Source: Actinospineispora acaciae DSM 45401 (GTDB taxonomy: Bacteria > Actinomycetota > Actinomycetes > Mycobacteriales > Pseudonocardiaceae). From it: 64,000 nt of DNA. Numbering within the stretch: the first letter of the stretch is position 1; every line of letters begins with the position of its first letter. Location: positions 186,001 to 250,000 of the forward strand of contig NZ_JIAI01000002.1 of the NCBI RefSeq assembly GCF_000620785.1, given 5' to 3'. The position numbers and the translations under genes were made by a program. Below, piece after piece: positions 7,864 to 16,010 of this stretch. Below the pieces are notes generated by a model that worked only from the letters and a program-made list of their open reading frames with translations, was not told where the DNA came from and searched no databases.

Positions 7864-8421
7864 ATGGGGCACCCGACGCCACGCAGGGTCGGCGACGTCG
7901 ACGCGCTGAAGGCGCTCGCCCATCCGTTGCGGGTCGCGCTGCTGCACCGCCTGGTCGGGGTCGGCCCGGGCACGGCGAGCGAGTGCGCGGAGGCGGTCGG
8001 GTCGAGCGCGTCCAACTGCAGCTGGCACCTGCGCCAGCTCGCGAAGTTCGGTTTCGTCGAACGCGTCGAGGGGGGTGACGGGCGGGAGCGCCGATGGCGG
8101 TCGACCGAGGTCGGGTTCGACGTCGGCGCGTTCGACGAGGACCCGACGGTGCGCACGCAGCAGGACGCGCTGCTCGCGATGCGGATCAACGAGGACAACC
8201 GGCTCCTGCAACGGTTCCTCGACGGCCAGCACGAGCTGTCGAGGGAATGGCTGCTCGCGTCGGCGCTGCACGGGTACACGGTCAACGTCACCCCGGAGGA
8301 GCTGACCGCGCTGCTCGGTGCCGTCGACGACCTGCTGCGGCCCTACCTCGTCCCGGTGCGCGCGGACGCCCCCGACGACGCGGCGCCCGCCTACATCAAC
8401 ATCCGGGCGTTCCCACGTTGA
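7864..8421 (+). CDS. ArsR-family winged-helix regulator
   Basis: A regulator of about 185 residues. The winged helix (residues 8–85) contains LKALAHPLRVALLHRLV, ASECAEAVGSSASNCSWHLRQLAKFGFVERV and a wing with GRERRWRST. The C-terminal half is the extension seen in actinomycete ArsR/HTH_20 regulators. The motif ELCVC for metal binding is absent, so a metal sensor is unlikely. I chose ATG 7864; an in-frame GTG at 7849 is possible. A strong dyad lies just upstream. Confidence 0.85.
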   Translation: MGHPTPRRVGDVDALKALAHPLRVALLHRLVGVGPGTASECAEAVGSSASNCSWHLRQLAKFGFVERVEGGDGRERRWRSTEVGFDVGAFDEDPTVRTQQDALLAMRINEDNRLLQRFLDGQHELSREWLLASALHGYTVNVTPEELTALLGAVDDLLRPYLVPVRADAPDDAAPAYINIRAFPR

Positions 8422-8459
8422 ACCGTCCACGCCGGACCAGACCTGAAGGATCTTCACGC

Positions 8460-9212
8460 ATGCTTCGTCATCGCTGGCTGCCGCCGTTCGCGCTGGTCGC
8501 CGTCCTGCTCGTGGCCGGGTGCTCGGCCGGAGGTGGCTTCGGGGCGAACACCAAGACCATGACCGCCGACGCGACGGTCACCGAGGCGGTGACGTCCGTG
8601 GAGGTCACCGACGCGGCCAGCGGGTCCATCCGGGTCAGTCCTGGCAGCGGTCAAGGCGTCGGCGTTCACCGCACCGTCCACTACCGCGACGAAGTCCCGC
8701 CGAGGCCGAGCCAGCGGGTGTCCGGTGGCGTGCTCACCTTCGACAGGGGCTGCGAGAACTGCTACATCGACTACGAGCTGACGGTGCCCGCCTCGGCCGG
8801 GGTCACGCTCGGCAGCGCCAGCGGCGACGTCGACGTGCGGGGAGTGGCCTCGGCGGACGTGCGCACCGCGTCCGGGCGGGTCACGGCGGAGTCCATCGCC
8901 GGAGGGTTCAGCGCGCGGACCTCGTCCGGCGACATCACCGGCGGCGGGCTCGGTGGCGGGCTCGGTGGCGGGGAGGTCAGGGTGGACACCCAGTCCGGGG
9001 CGACCGAGCTGCGGTTCGTCGCGGCGCCGGGTTCGGTGACCGCGCGGGCCGTCTCCGGCGATGTGCGGGTCACGGTGCCGGCCGGGCGGTACCGGGTCGA
9101 GGCGGCCACCAAGTCCGGTCAGCGCCAGGTGGACGTCCCCAGCGATCCCGCCTCGGGCGCGCGCATCGCGGTGGAGTCCCTCTCGGGCAACGTGACGGTC
9201 TCCGCCCGCTAG
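8460..9212 (+). CDS. DUF4097 beta-strand-repeat lipoprotein
   Basis: A 250-residue exported lipoprotein. The lipobox LLVAGCSAG puts the lipidated Cys near residue 21. The mature part is a right-handed-helix-like repeat of short beta strands (GSASGDVDVRGV, TASGRVTAESI, TSSGDITGGG, AVSGDVRVTV), the DUF4097 pattern often called putative adhesin. A six-residue GGGLGG-type repeat is present near residue 165. Function is unknown. ATG 8460 follows GAAGGA. It lies 38 bases after arsR in the same direction, so it may be cotranscribed. Confidence 0.85.
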   Translation: MLRHRWLPPFALVAVLLVAGCSAGGGFGANTKTMTADATVTEAVTSVEVTDAASGSIRVSPGSGQGVGVHRTVHYRDEVPPRPSQRVSGGVLTFDRGCENCYIDYELTVPASAGVTLGSASGDVDVRGVASADVRTASGRVTAESIAGGFSARTSSGDITGGGLGGGLGGGEVRVDTQSGATELRFVAAPGSVTARAVSGDVRVTVPAGRYRVEAATKSGQRQVDVPSDPASGARIAVESLSGNVTVSAR

Positions 9213-10165
9213 GGGACGAACACCACCCGGCGCCGGCCGTCCGCGTTGAGCCAGGCCGTCGCCACGTCGGCCAGCGGCACCCGTTCGATCTCGATCTCCA
9301 GCTCGCCGGCGGCGGTCCAGGTCAGCAGGTCGCGGTAGACGCCGGCAACCTCGTCCAGGTCGGGCAGCCGCCGGCCGGTGCCGCCGTTGCCGACCAGTTC
9401 GAGCGGCGCGGCGCGCAGCGCGGTGGCCGGCAGGGTCAGCGTGGCGCCGGCGCTGATGCCGACCTGGACGTACCGGATCCTCGGGGCCTGAGACCCGGCG
9501 AGCGCGGCGAACAGCGCCTCCGCCGGCGGCCCCCAGAGGTAGTCCACGACGAGGTCGTACGGCCCGGCGGTGGCGAAGGCGGCGGCCAGCTCCTCGCGCG
9601 GGCTGTCGACGCGGATGGTGGCGTCGGCGCCGAGCGTCTCCAGTACGCGCGCGTCCCGTCCGGCGGCGACGACCCGGCCGGCGCCGTACCGCCTGGCGAT
9701 CCGGGCGGCGATCCGGCCCGAGGCGCCGGTCGCGCCCAGGACCAGCACGGACTGGCCCTCGGTCAGCTCGCCGACGTGCACCAGGGCCTTCCAGGCGGCC
9801 AGGCCGGGGTTGGCGAGCGCGGCGGCCGTCACGTCGTCGACGCCGTGCGGCACCGGCAGCCACATCCCGGGGCGCAGCGCCACCCGCTCGGCCATCCCGC
9901 CGTACGGCGGCGCCGGCGCCAGGAAGGCCACCCGGCTGCCGTCGTCCAGGACGCCCACCCCGTCCGCCCCGACCACCAGCGGGAACCGGGCCGGGGCGGC
10001 GTGGTGCGCGCCGTCGGCCAGCCACCTGTCCACCGGTTTCAGTGCGGCGGCCAGCACGGTGGCCACGACCTGGCCGTCGGCGGCGGACGGGGCCGGGAAC
10101 GGTTCGTAGCGCGGGGTAGCTCCCTGAGCGTGCAGCACGGCGGCGTTGATCGTCTCGTTGCCCAT
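9209..10165 (-). CDS. Zinc-type alcohol dehydrogenase/quinone oxidoreductase-like MDR protein
   Basis: A 318-residue member of the medium-chain dehydrogenase/reductase superfamily. The GroES-like part (residues 1–115) lacks the structural-zinc cysteines. The Rossmann part has VLVLGATGASGRIAARIARRYGAGRVVAAG for NADPH, as in quinone oxidoreductase/enoyl reductases. The substrate is unknown. ATG 10165 follows GGGAGA. It is convergent with the lipoprotein gene (overlap 4 bases) and divergent from the toxin–antitoxin pair. Two palindromes sit upstream. Confidence 0.85.
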   Translation of the reverse strand: MGNETINAAVLHAQGATPRYEPFPAPSAADGQVVATVLAAALKPVDRWLADGAHHAAPARFPLVVGADGVGVLDDGSRVAFLAPAPPYGGMAERVALRPGMWLPVPHGVDDVTAAALANPGLAAWKALVHVGELTEGQSVLVLGATGASGRIAARIARRYGAGRVVAAGRDARVLETLGADATIRVDSPREELAAAFATAGPYDLVVDYLWGPPAEALFAALAGSQAPRIRYVQVGISAGATLTLPATALRAAPLELVGNGGTGRRLPDLDEVAGVYRDLLTWTAAGELEIEIERVPLADVATAWLNADGRRRVVFVP

Positions 10166-10187
10166 CGTGGTCTCCCTGTCACGGACA

Positions 10188-10231
10188 GTTGCGTTCGCTA
10201 TGAACGTAACTCTACGGAAACTCCGTTCGTA
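10188..10231. promoter_or_regulatory. Paired palindromes upstream of the MDR oxidoreductase
   Basis: GTTGCGTTC-GCTAT-GAACGTAAC (10188–10210, one mismatch between arms) is followed at once by ACGGA-AAC-TCCGT, itself nested in CTACG…CGTAG. These dyads lie 23–66 bases upstream of the oxidoreductase start and look like binding sites of a dimeric repressor, which is not encoded next to them. Confidence 0.5.
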
Positions 10232-10258
10232 GTGCACGGAGTTTGGGGGTACCGCATG

Positions 10259-10287
10259 TGTCATACACTGCGCTACAGTGTGGTACA
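10259..10287 (+). promoter_or_regulatory. Operator/promoter of the toxin–antitoxin pair
   Basis: An inverted repeat ACACTG-CGCTA-CAGTGT (10265–10281), with outer TGT/ACA extensions, ends at the antitoxin start. No ribosome site precedes ATG 10287, so transcription and translation may start almost together. An autoregulatory operator over the start is typical of toxin–antitoxin modules. Confidence 0.5.
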
Positions 10288-10733
10288 TGGATGAGCGTGG
10301 AGGTGGTACGGCTTCGCGTGCGACGTCGTACCGGCTGGACGCGGCGGTGAAGGCCCGGCTGGAGCGGCAGGCGGCGGCCGAGGGCGTCACCGAGCGGCTG
10401 CTGCTGGAACGCCTGGTCACCGAGGGGCTGGACGGGCTGCACTACCCGGGGATCGTGTACCGGGGCGGGCCGACAGGGCGCCGCGCCGCGCTCGCCGTCG
10501 GGCCAGACGTCTGGGAGGTGGTCTCGGCGCTGCGCCACACCAGCGGGGGCGACGAGGAGCGGGTCCAGGTACTGGCCGAGCAGTTCGAGCTGCATCCCCG
10601 GCACATCAGGACGGCCCTCGACTTCGCCGCCGATCACCGGGCGGACATCGACCGGCAGGTCGCCGAGAACGAGGCGGCGGCCGAGCGTGCCCGGCAGGTC
10701 GCCGAGCGGCGCGCCGACCTGATGGCGTCGTGA
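10287..10733 (+). CDS. Antitoxin with DUF433-like region
   Basis: A 148-residue protein. The N-terminal part (SYRLDAAVKARLERQAAAEGVTERLLLERLVTEGLD) resembles a ribbon-helix-helix DNA-binding segment. The middle (HYPGIVYRGGPTGRRAALAVGPDVWEVV) and the following helices resemble DUF433, the usual partner of DUF5615 toxins. The C-terminal third is a charged helix likely to wrap the toxin. It is followed by the toxin gene after four bases. An in-frame GTG nine bases earlier would lie inside the operator palindrome. Confidence 0.75.
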   Translation: MDERGGGTASRATSYRLDAAVKARLERQAAAEGVTERLLLERLVTEGLDGLHYPGIVYRGGPTGRRAALAVGPDVWEVVSALRHTSGGDEERVQVLAEQFELHPRHIRTALDFAADHRADIDRQVAENEAAAERARQVAERRADLMAS

Positions 10734-10737
10734 CGCG

Positions 10738-11067
10738 GTGCGGTTCCTGATCGACGAGATGTTCCCGCCGGGGACCTGTGGGCATCTCGACCACTACGGC
10801 CACGACGCGATCCACGTCCGCGACCGCGGCGTGAACGCCCGCCCGGACGAGGAGGTGGCGGCGCTCGCCGTCCGTGAGGACCGGGTGCTGGTCACCGAGA
10901 ACGTCAAGGACTTCGCGCAGGAACGCCAGCTCGTCGTGGTGTGCGTGCTGAAGTCGCGGCTGGTCGCCCGGTCCCTGGCGACCCAGCTCGCCGACTTGCT
11001 CGACGCCTGGGCGGACCTCAACCCGGACCCGTACCTGGGCATGCACTGGCCCAAGATCGGCGACTAG
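10738..11067 (+). CDS. DUF5615 PIN-like toxin
   Basis: A 109-residue protein of the DUF5615 PIN-like family, predicted Mg-dependent RNases. The acidic residues expected of a PIN fold are visible: RFLIDEMFPP at the N-terminus, RPDEEVAALA in the middle and VLVTENVKDFAQ near residue 60. The GTG start follows the antitoxin stop by four bases and lacks its own good ribosome site, suggesting coupled translation. The RNA target is unknown. Confidence 0.8.
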   Translation: MRFLIDEMFPPGTCGHLDHYGHDAIHVRDRGVNARPDEEVAALAVREDRVLVTENVKDFAQERQLVVVCVLKSRLVARSLATQLADLLDAWADLNPDPYLGMHWPKIGD

Positions 11068-12263
11068 GCGTCCCGCGCGGCGTCGGCGAGGCGTTCGAAG
11101 GTCAGGGTGTCGCGCTCGGTCAGCAGCAGGCGGCTGAGCCGCAGCATGGCGGTGGCCGCGGCGGTGTAGGTGTCGTCGTCCAGGGACTCCAGGTCGCTGA
11201 CCTTGGCCAGGCCGATGGTGCGGCGGGCGGCCTCGCAGCCGGCGAACCCGAAGCCGTCGCGGCGGATGACGTCCAGCCAGGAGGCGAGGTAGGCGTCGGG
11301 GTACTTCTCCGGGCAGCGCCGCGTGGGCCACAGCTCGGACAGCCGCGCGCGGAACCGGTGCCAGCTCGACTCGCAGGTGGCGACCAGGCTCGCCGCCCGG
11401 TCGGGCTGGCCGAGCGCGGCGGCCCTGGCGCCGGCGAAGAGCATGTTCGCCCACAGCAGGCCCAGGTCGAACCCGACGGGGCCGTAGCAGGCGAACTCGG
11501 AGTCGAACGCCTTCACCGACAGCTCGGGGCCGTCGCCGCGCACGAACACGCTGCCGGTGTGCAGGTCGCCGTGCAGCAGCGCCTCCTGGGCGGTGAGGAA
11601 CCGGTGCTTGAGCGCCATCGCGGCCGCCACCCACTCCGGGTCGCCCTGCAGCCGCGCCACCACCGGTTCGAGCATCGGACGCACCGAGTTGCGCGCCGCT
11701 CCGAGGTAGGGCTCGGTGAGGATCAGGTCCTCGGTGATCGCGCACAGCTCCGGGTTCGCGGCCCCGGCCGCCCGTACCCGAAACTCCTCCTCGCCCAGGC
11801 CCAGCCACGAGGTGCCGAAGGCGACGTCGGCGACGTACTCGCCCAGCCGTTCGGCCACGCCCTCGAACGGCCCGCCGGCGTTCAGCCGGGTGCGGAACAC
11901 CTCGTGGTCGGTCAGGTCCTCCAGGGCGAGCACGTACCTGTCGGCGTCGAAGTCGATCAACCGGCAGACGTGCGGGGACAGCGCGGCGTGCGCCCGGATG
12001 GCCGCCGCCTCCCTGGTGGCCCGCTCCTCGGTCATCGGCCAGTCCGGGCCGACCAGCCGCACGTACGGCAGCGCCTGCTTGAGCACCAGGCCCCGGCCGG
12101 CCGCGTCGGCGCAGACGAACACCAGGTTGAGGTTGCCGTCGCCGACCTCGGACACGGTCAGCGTGGCGGGGTCGACCAGCTCGCGCAGCGCGGCGCGGCC
12201 CGCGAGGTAGCCGGGGACGTCCTCGGTGGTCAGCTCGTTCCCGAACCCTGTCAGTGAAGTCAT
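11064..12263 (-). CDS. mtnK: S-methyl-5-thioribose kinase
   Basis: Phosphorylates 5-methylthioribose (MTR) to MTR-1-phosphate with ATP. The 399-residue length is normal. APH/ChoK-like kinase motifs are visible: EVGDGNLNLVFV (nucleotide loop), ALLHGDLHTGSVFV (catalytic loop with Asp, near residue 230) and VKAFDSEFACYGPVGFDLG (DxE metal-binding motif as in MtnK). ATG 12263 overlaps the permease stop (ATGA), so this is the last gene of the operon mtnA–binding protein–ATPase–permease–mtnK. It ends convergently with the toxin gene. Confidence 0.92.
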   Translation of the reverse strand: MTSLTGFGNELTTEDVPGYLAGRAALRELVDPATLTVSEVGDGNLNLVFVCADAAGRGLVLKQALPYVRLVGPDWPMTEERATREAAAIRAHAALSPHVCRLIDFDADRYVLALEDLTDHEVFRTRLNAGGPFEGVAERLGEYVADVAFGTSWLGLGEEEFRVRAAGAANPELCAITEDLILTEPYLGAARNSVRPMLEPVVARLQGDPEWVAAAMALKHRFLTAQEALLHGDLHTGSVFVRGDGPELSVKAFDSEFACYGPVGFDLGLLWANMLFAGARAAALGQPDRAASLVATCESSWHRFRARLSELWPTRRCPEKYPDAYLASWLDVIRRDGFGFAGCEAARRTIGLAKVSDLESLDDDTYTAAATAMLRLSRLLLTERDTLTFERLADAARDA

Positions 12264-13285
12264 TGGACCTGCCTCCGGCGCCGGCGGCGCAGCGAGAACG
12301 ACATCAGCAGCGCGAAGATCAGTACCAGGCCCTTGATCAGGTCCTGGGTGAAGTAGGGCAGGCCGAGCTGGGTCAGGCCCTGCAGGATCAGCCCGATGAA
12401 GATCGCGCCGACCACGGTGCCCAGCGCGTTCGGCTTCTTGGCGCCCAGCACCGCGTAGCCGACCAGCGTCATCGCCACCGCGTCCAGCAGCGCGGAGTCG
12501 CCGGCGGTGACGTCGCCCTGGCGCAGCCGGGAGGCCAGGATGATGCCGGCGATCGCGGCCAGCACGCCGGAGATCGCGTACGCGGCGAACTGGTAGCGGC
12601 GCACCCTCGCGCCGGCCAGCCGGGCGGCCTCGGAGTTCCCGCCGACCGCGTAGAACACCCGCCCGTACCGGGTGCGCTCCAGGAACACCCAGACCAGCAC
12701 GGCGATGAGCGCGAACAGGTACACCGACAGCGGGATGCCGAGCACCTCGTTGCCGTCGATGGCGGCGAAGTCGTCGGTGAACCGGCCGGTGACCTTCTCC
12801 CCGCTCGGCAGCGTCATGCCGGTGATCAGGGTCTGGCCGTCCACCAGCCAGCGTTTGAGCCCCTGGACGGTGAACATGGTGCCCAGCGCGGCCAGCAGCG
12901 GCGGCACGTTGAGCACCACGATCAGCGCGGCGTTCGCGCAGCCGACCACCAGCCCGGCGATCAGGCAGGCCAGGATCGCGGTGCCGCCGGTCAGCGCGAA
13001 CCTGACCATCGTCACCGCCGCCACGGTGACCGACAGCCCGGCCACCGCGCCCACCGAGAGGTCCAGGTCGCCGACCACGGCGGTCAGCGTCATGCCCAGC
13101 GCGGCGATCGCGGCCACCGCCTGGGTCTGCAGGATCGAGACCCCGTTGTTCACCGTGGCGAAACCGGGGATGAGCAGCGAGAACACGATCGCGACCAGCA
13201 GCCCGACCAGCACCACGCCGTAGCGGACGGCGAAGTCCGTGACCGAGAACGAGGTGCGTTCTCCCACCGAGACCTGGGCCGTCAT
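12260..13285 (-). CDS. Sugar-type ABC transporter permease (RbsC-like), predicted for methylthioribose
   Basis: A 341-residue inner-membrane permease of the BPD_transp_2/RbsC type with about ten hydrophobic segments. The family signature AALGMTLTAVVGDLDLSVGAVAGLS is near residue 60, and GGNSEAARLAGARVRRYQFAAYAISG forms the cytoplasmic coupling loop. It is encoded between the ATPase and mtnK, with ATGA overlaps at both ends. The flanking mtnA and mtnK make methylthioribose the likely substrate; this is inference from context. Confidence 0.88.
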   Translation of the reverse strand: MTAQVSVGERTSFSVTDFAVRYGVVLVGLLVAIVFSLLIPGFATVNNGVSILQTQAVAAIAALGMTLTAVVGDLDLSVGAVAGLSVTVAAVTMVRFALTGGTAILACLIAGLVVGCANAALIVVLNVPPLLAALGTMFTVQGLKRWLVDGQTLITGMTLPSGEKVTGRFTDDFAAIDGNEVLGIPLSVYLFALIAVLVWVFLERTRYGRVFYAVGGNSEAARLAGARVRRYQFAAYAISGVLAAIAGIILASRLRQGDVTAGDSALLDAVAMTLVGYAVLGAKKPNALGTVVGAIFIGLILQGLTQLGLPYFTQDLIKGLVLIFALLMSFSLRRRRRRQVQ

Positions 13286-14811
13286 GCACTGTCCTTTCGG
13301 GTGGTCACGCTCATGGCGTCGATGAGCCGTTCCCGGGAGGCCTCGCCCAGCCCCAGGTCGGCGACCACGTGGCCGTGGTTGAACACCACGATCCGGTCGC
13401 CGACCTCGAGCGCCTCGTCCAGGTCGGAGGTGGCCACCAGCACGGCGGCCTGGCTGGTCAGCCGGCGCACGGTGGCGCCGATGTCGTGGCGGGCGTTGAT
13501 GTCCACGCCCCGGAACGGCTCGTCGAGCAGCAGCGCCTTCGGCTCGCCGAGCAGCCAGCGCCCGATGACGACCTTCTGCTGGTTGCCGCCGGAGAGGGTG
13601 TGGATCGGGCTGGACGGGTCGCGGGCGACCACCCCGATGTCGTCCATCATGGTCCGGGTGGCGCGGCGCTCCGCGGGCCCGCGCATCAGCGTGCCGGCCG
13701 AGAACCGCTTCAGGAACGGCAGTGTCATCTGGGAGAACACCGGCCAGTCCGGGATGATCGCCTGCTCGTGGCGCGACTCGGGCAGCAGGTAGACGCCGTC
13801 GCGAACCGCGTCGCCGGGGTGTTCCGGGGCGAACTCGCCCGTGCCGCTCAGCTCCCGGCGGCCGGCGATCACCGGCCGGGCGCCGAAGATCCACTCCAGC
13901 AGCTCGGTCTTGCCGCTGCCCAGCAGGCCGAGCAGGACGGTGACCTGGCCCCGGTGCAGGTCGAGGTCGAACGGTTTCGAGTCCGGGAAGACCTGGACGT
14001 CGCGCAGGCTCAGCACGGTCGGGCCGGCGGGCAGCTCGTCGCGCCGCATCTGCGCCGGGGTCCTGTCGAACAGCGCGGTCAGCACCTCCGGCCAGTCGAA
14101 GGCGTGCCGCTCGTCGCGGAAGAACTCGCCGGGCATGGCGCCGTCGCGCAGCACCCCGACGTGGTGGCAGAGCCTGTCGAACTCGGCCAGCTTGTGGGTC
14201 ACGAACAGCACGGTCATGCCGTCGGCGACCAGCGAGCGGACCAGGTCGAACAGCCGCGAGGTCTCCTCGGCGGACAGCGCGGAGGTCGGCTCGTCCAGGA
14301 TCAGGATCTCCGGCTTGCGCGACAGCGCGCGGGCCAGCACCAGCAGCTGGCGGTCGGACACCCCGAGCCGGCGCGCCGGCCAGCGCAGCACCTGTTTGGT
14401 CAGGTGCATGCCCAGGGTCTCGGCCACCTCGAGGGCGTGCCGTTCGGTGCGCGCGCGGCTGAACCCACGCGGGGAGTCGCGGTCGGTGAGCCGGTCCAGC
14501 GCCAGGTTCTCCGCGACCGTCATGTCCAGCACCACGCCGTCGTTCGGGTTCTGGTAGACGGTGCCGACGCCGGCCCGCTGCGCCGCGAGCGGGTCCGGGA
14601 AGCCGACCGGCTCGCCGCCGAGCAGGATCCGCCCGCCGTCCGGCTGCTCGGCCCCGGACAAGATCTTGATCAACGTCGACTTGCCCGCGCCGTTGGCGCC
14701 CATCAGCCCGTAGATCGCCCCCTTCTCCACGCCGAAGCTGACCCCGCGCAGCACCCGGTTCGGGCCGTAGCTCTTGGCGATGTCCCGCACCTCGAGCACC
14801 GTGCTCCCCAC
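13282..14811 (-). CDS. Sugar-type ABC transporter ATPase with two nucleotide-binding domains (RbsA-like)
   Basis: A 509-residue duplicated ATPase. The first domain has GANGAGKST, and LILDEPTSALS as Walker B. The second has GLLGSGKTELLEWIFG, the signature LSGGNQQKVVIGRWL and LLLDEPFRGVDINAR. The first domain has an altered signature (RRLGVSDRQLLVLARAL in place of LSxxxxQ), as is common for the first half of RbsA-type proteins. GTG 14811 follows GGAGGC. It energises the RbsC-like permease. A perfect hairpin separates it from the binding-protein gene. Confidence 0.88.
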   Translation of the reverse strand: MGSTVLEVRDIAKSYGPNRVLRGVSFGVEKGAIYGLMGANGAGKSTLIKILSGAEQPDGGRILLGGEPVGFPDPLAAQRAGVGTVYQNPNDGVVLDMTVAENLALDRLTDRDSPRGFSRARTERHALEVAETLGMHLTKQVLRWPARRLGVSDRQLLVLARALSRKPEILILDEPTSALSAEETSRLFDLVRSLVADGMTVLFVTHKLAEFDRLCHHVGVLRDGAMPGEFFRDERHAFDWPEVLTALFDRTPAQMRRDELPAGPTVLSLRDVQVFPDSKPFDLDLHRGQVTVLLGLLGSGKTELLEWIFGARPVIAGRRELSGTGEFAPEHPGDAVRDGVYLLPESRHEQAIIPDWPVFSQMTLPFLKRFSAGTLMRGPAERRATRTMMDDIGVVARDPSSPIHTLSGGNQQKVVIGRWLLGEPKALLLDEPFRGVDINARHDIGATVRRLTSQAAVLVATSDLDEALEVGDRIVVFNHGHVVADLGLGEASRERLIDAMSVTTRKDSA

Positions 14812-14831
14812 GCTGCCTCCTTTGTGGATAA

Positions 14832-14877
14832 CCCGTGAGTGGCTAGGGCCGCTATGACGGCCCTAGCCACTCACGGG
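14832..14877. terminator. Perfect 20-bp intra-operon hairpin
   Basis: CCCGTGAGTGGCTAGGGCCG, loop CTATGA, then its exact complement. It starts 6 bases after the binding-protein stop and ends about 20 bases before the ATPase start. No U-tract follows, so it may partly terminate transcription or stabilise the upstream mRNA, favouring excess binding protein. A sister element is at 50611–50658. Confidence 0.7.
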
Positions 14878-14882
14878 GTAGG

Positions 14883-16010
14883 TCACGCGCCCGGGCGGAT
14901 CTGGGGGATCCAGGGCGCCCCGAGGATGTCCGGGGTGTTCAGGTCCGGCAGGGCGGTGCGCAGCTCGTCCATGTTGGTGACGTTGCGCTGGCGCAGCATG
15001 TCCTGGGTGATCAGGGCGGCCGGGATGGTCAGCTTCTGCGGCATCTGGACGCCGGCGCCGGCGGCGACCGCGGCGCGGGCCACGATGGCGCCCACGTTGG
15101 CCGGGTCGGTGGCGGCGGTGGCGCGCCACGGGCTTCCCGGCTCGGTCATCTGCTGGATGTCCGCGGTGGAGATGTCCACCCCGTACACCTTCACCTTGTC
15201 CGACATGTTGTTCTGCCGCAGCGCGATCAGGGCGCCCTTGGCCAGCTCGTCGTAGGCGGCGAAGGCCAGCGTGGTGGTCGGGGCGGCCTTGAGCGCGGCG
15301 GCGCCCTCGGCGGCGGTGTCGGCGAACGTGGACTCGGAGTACTTGCCGAACTTCGCGACCTGGCTGAACGACGTGTTCGCCTTGAGGAACTGCTGGTACA
15401 CCTCATTGCGGGAGTCCAGCGGGGCGATCCCGGAGACGTTGACGTAGGCGATCTTGCCGCCGGCCGGGTTGTCCTGCTTCATGTAGTCGAGGATCTTGGT
15501 GGCGATCGAGGTGTCGTCCTGCGAGATGTACATCGCCTTGCAGTTGGCGATGTTCACGTCGTAGACCACCACCGGGATGCCCTTGGAGATCGCCTCGTCG
15601 ATCTTGGGGTTCACCGAGTCGGCGAGGCCGTGGTCGACGATGATCACGTTCGGCTGGCTGGCGATCGCGTCGTTGAACTGGGCGACCTGCTTGGCGTTGT
15701 CACCGCGCGCGTCGAACACGGCCATCTGTCCGCCGGCCGCCTTGACCTGCGCGTCCGCGCCCCGACCCCACTGCTCGAAGTAGTCGCCCACGCCGGACTG
15801 GCGGACCATGGCGACCTTGAAGCCGTCCTTGGCGCCGGCCGGCTTGGCGGCCGGCGGCTTGAAGTCGTTCTGCACCGTGCGGTTGCAGGGCTGGCCGGCC
15901 GCCGACCCGGACTGGCCGCCGCCGGCGCCGCCCGGGTTCTGCGAGCAGCCCACCAGGGCGACCGAGGCGATCGCGGCAGCGCCGATGATGCGCAACGCCT
16001 TGGATTTCAT
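14883..16010 (-). CDS. Sugar ABC transporter substrate-binding lipoprotein, predicted for methylthioribose
   Basis: A 375-residue periplasmic-binding protein of the ribose/galactose (PBP1/Peripla_BP_4) type. The lipobox is VALVGCSQ with Cys at about residue 22, followed by a Gly/Ser-rich linker. The mature part begins FKVAMVRQSGVGDYFEQWGRGADAQ and has DARGDNAKQVAQFNDAIASQPNVIIVD, the usual first-domain pattern. ATG 16010 overlaps the mtnA stop. Its position between mtnA and the transporter genes implies capture of methylthioribose or a related thiosugar. Confidence 0.88.
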   Translation of the reverse strand: MKSKALRIIGAAAIASVALVGCSQNPGGAGGGQSGSAAGQPCNRTVQNDFKPPAAKPAGAKDGFKVAMVRQSGVGDYFEQWGRGADAQVKAAGGQMAVFDARGDNAKQVAQFNDAIASQPNVIIVDHGLADSVNPKIDEAISKGIPVVVYDVNIANCKAMYISQDDTSIATKILDYMKQDNPAGGKIAYVNVSGIAPLDSRNEVYQQFLKANTSFSQVAKFGKYSESTFADTAAEGAAALKAAPTTTLAFAAYDELAKGALIALRQNNMSDKVKVYGVDISTADIQQMTEPGSPWRATAATDPANVGAIVARAAVAAGAGVQMPQKLTIPAALITQDMLRQRNVTNMDELRTALPDLNTPDILGAPWIPQIRPGA

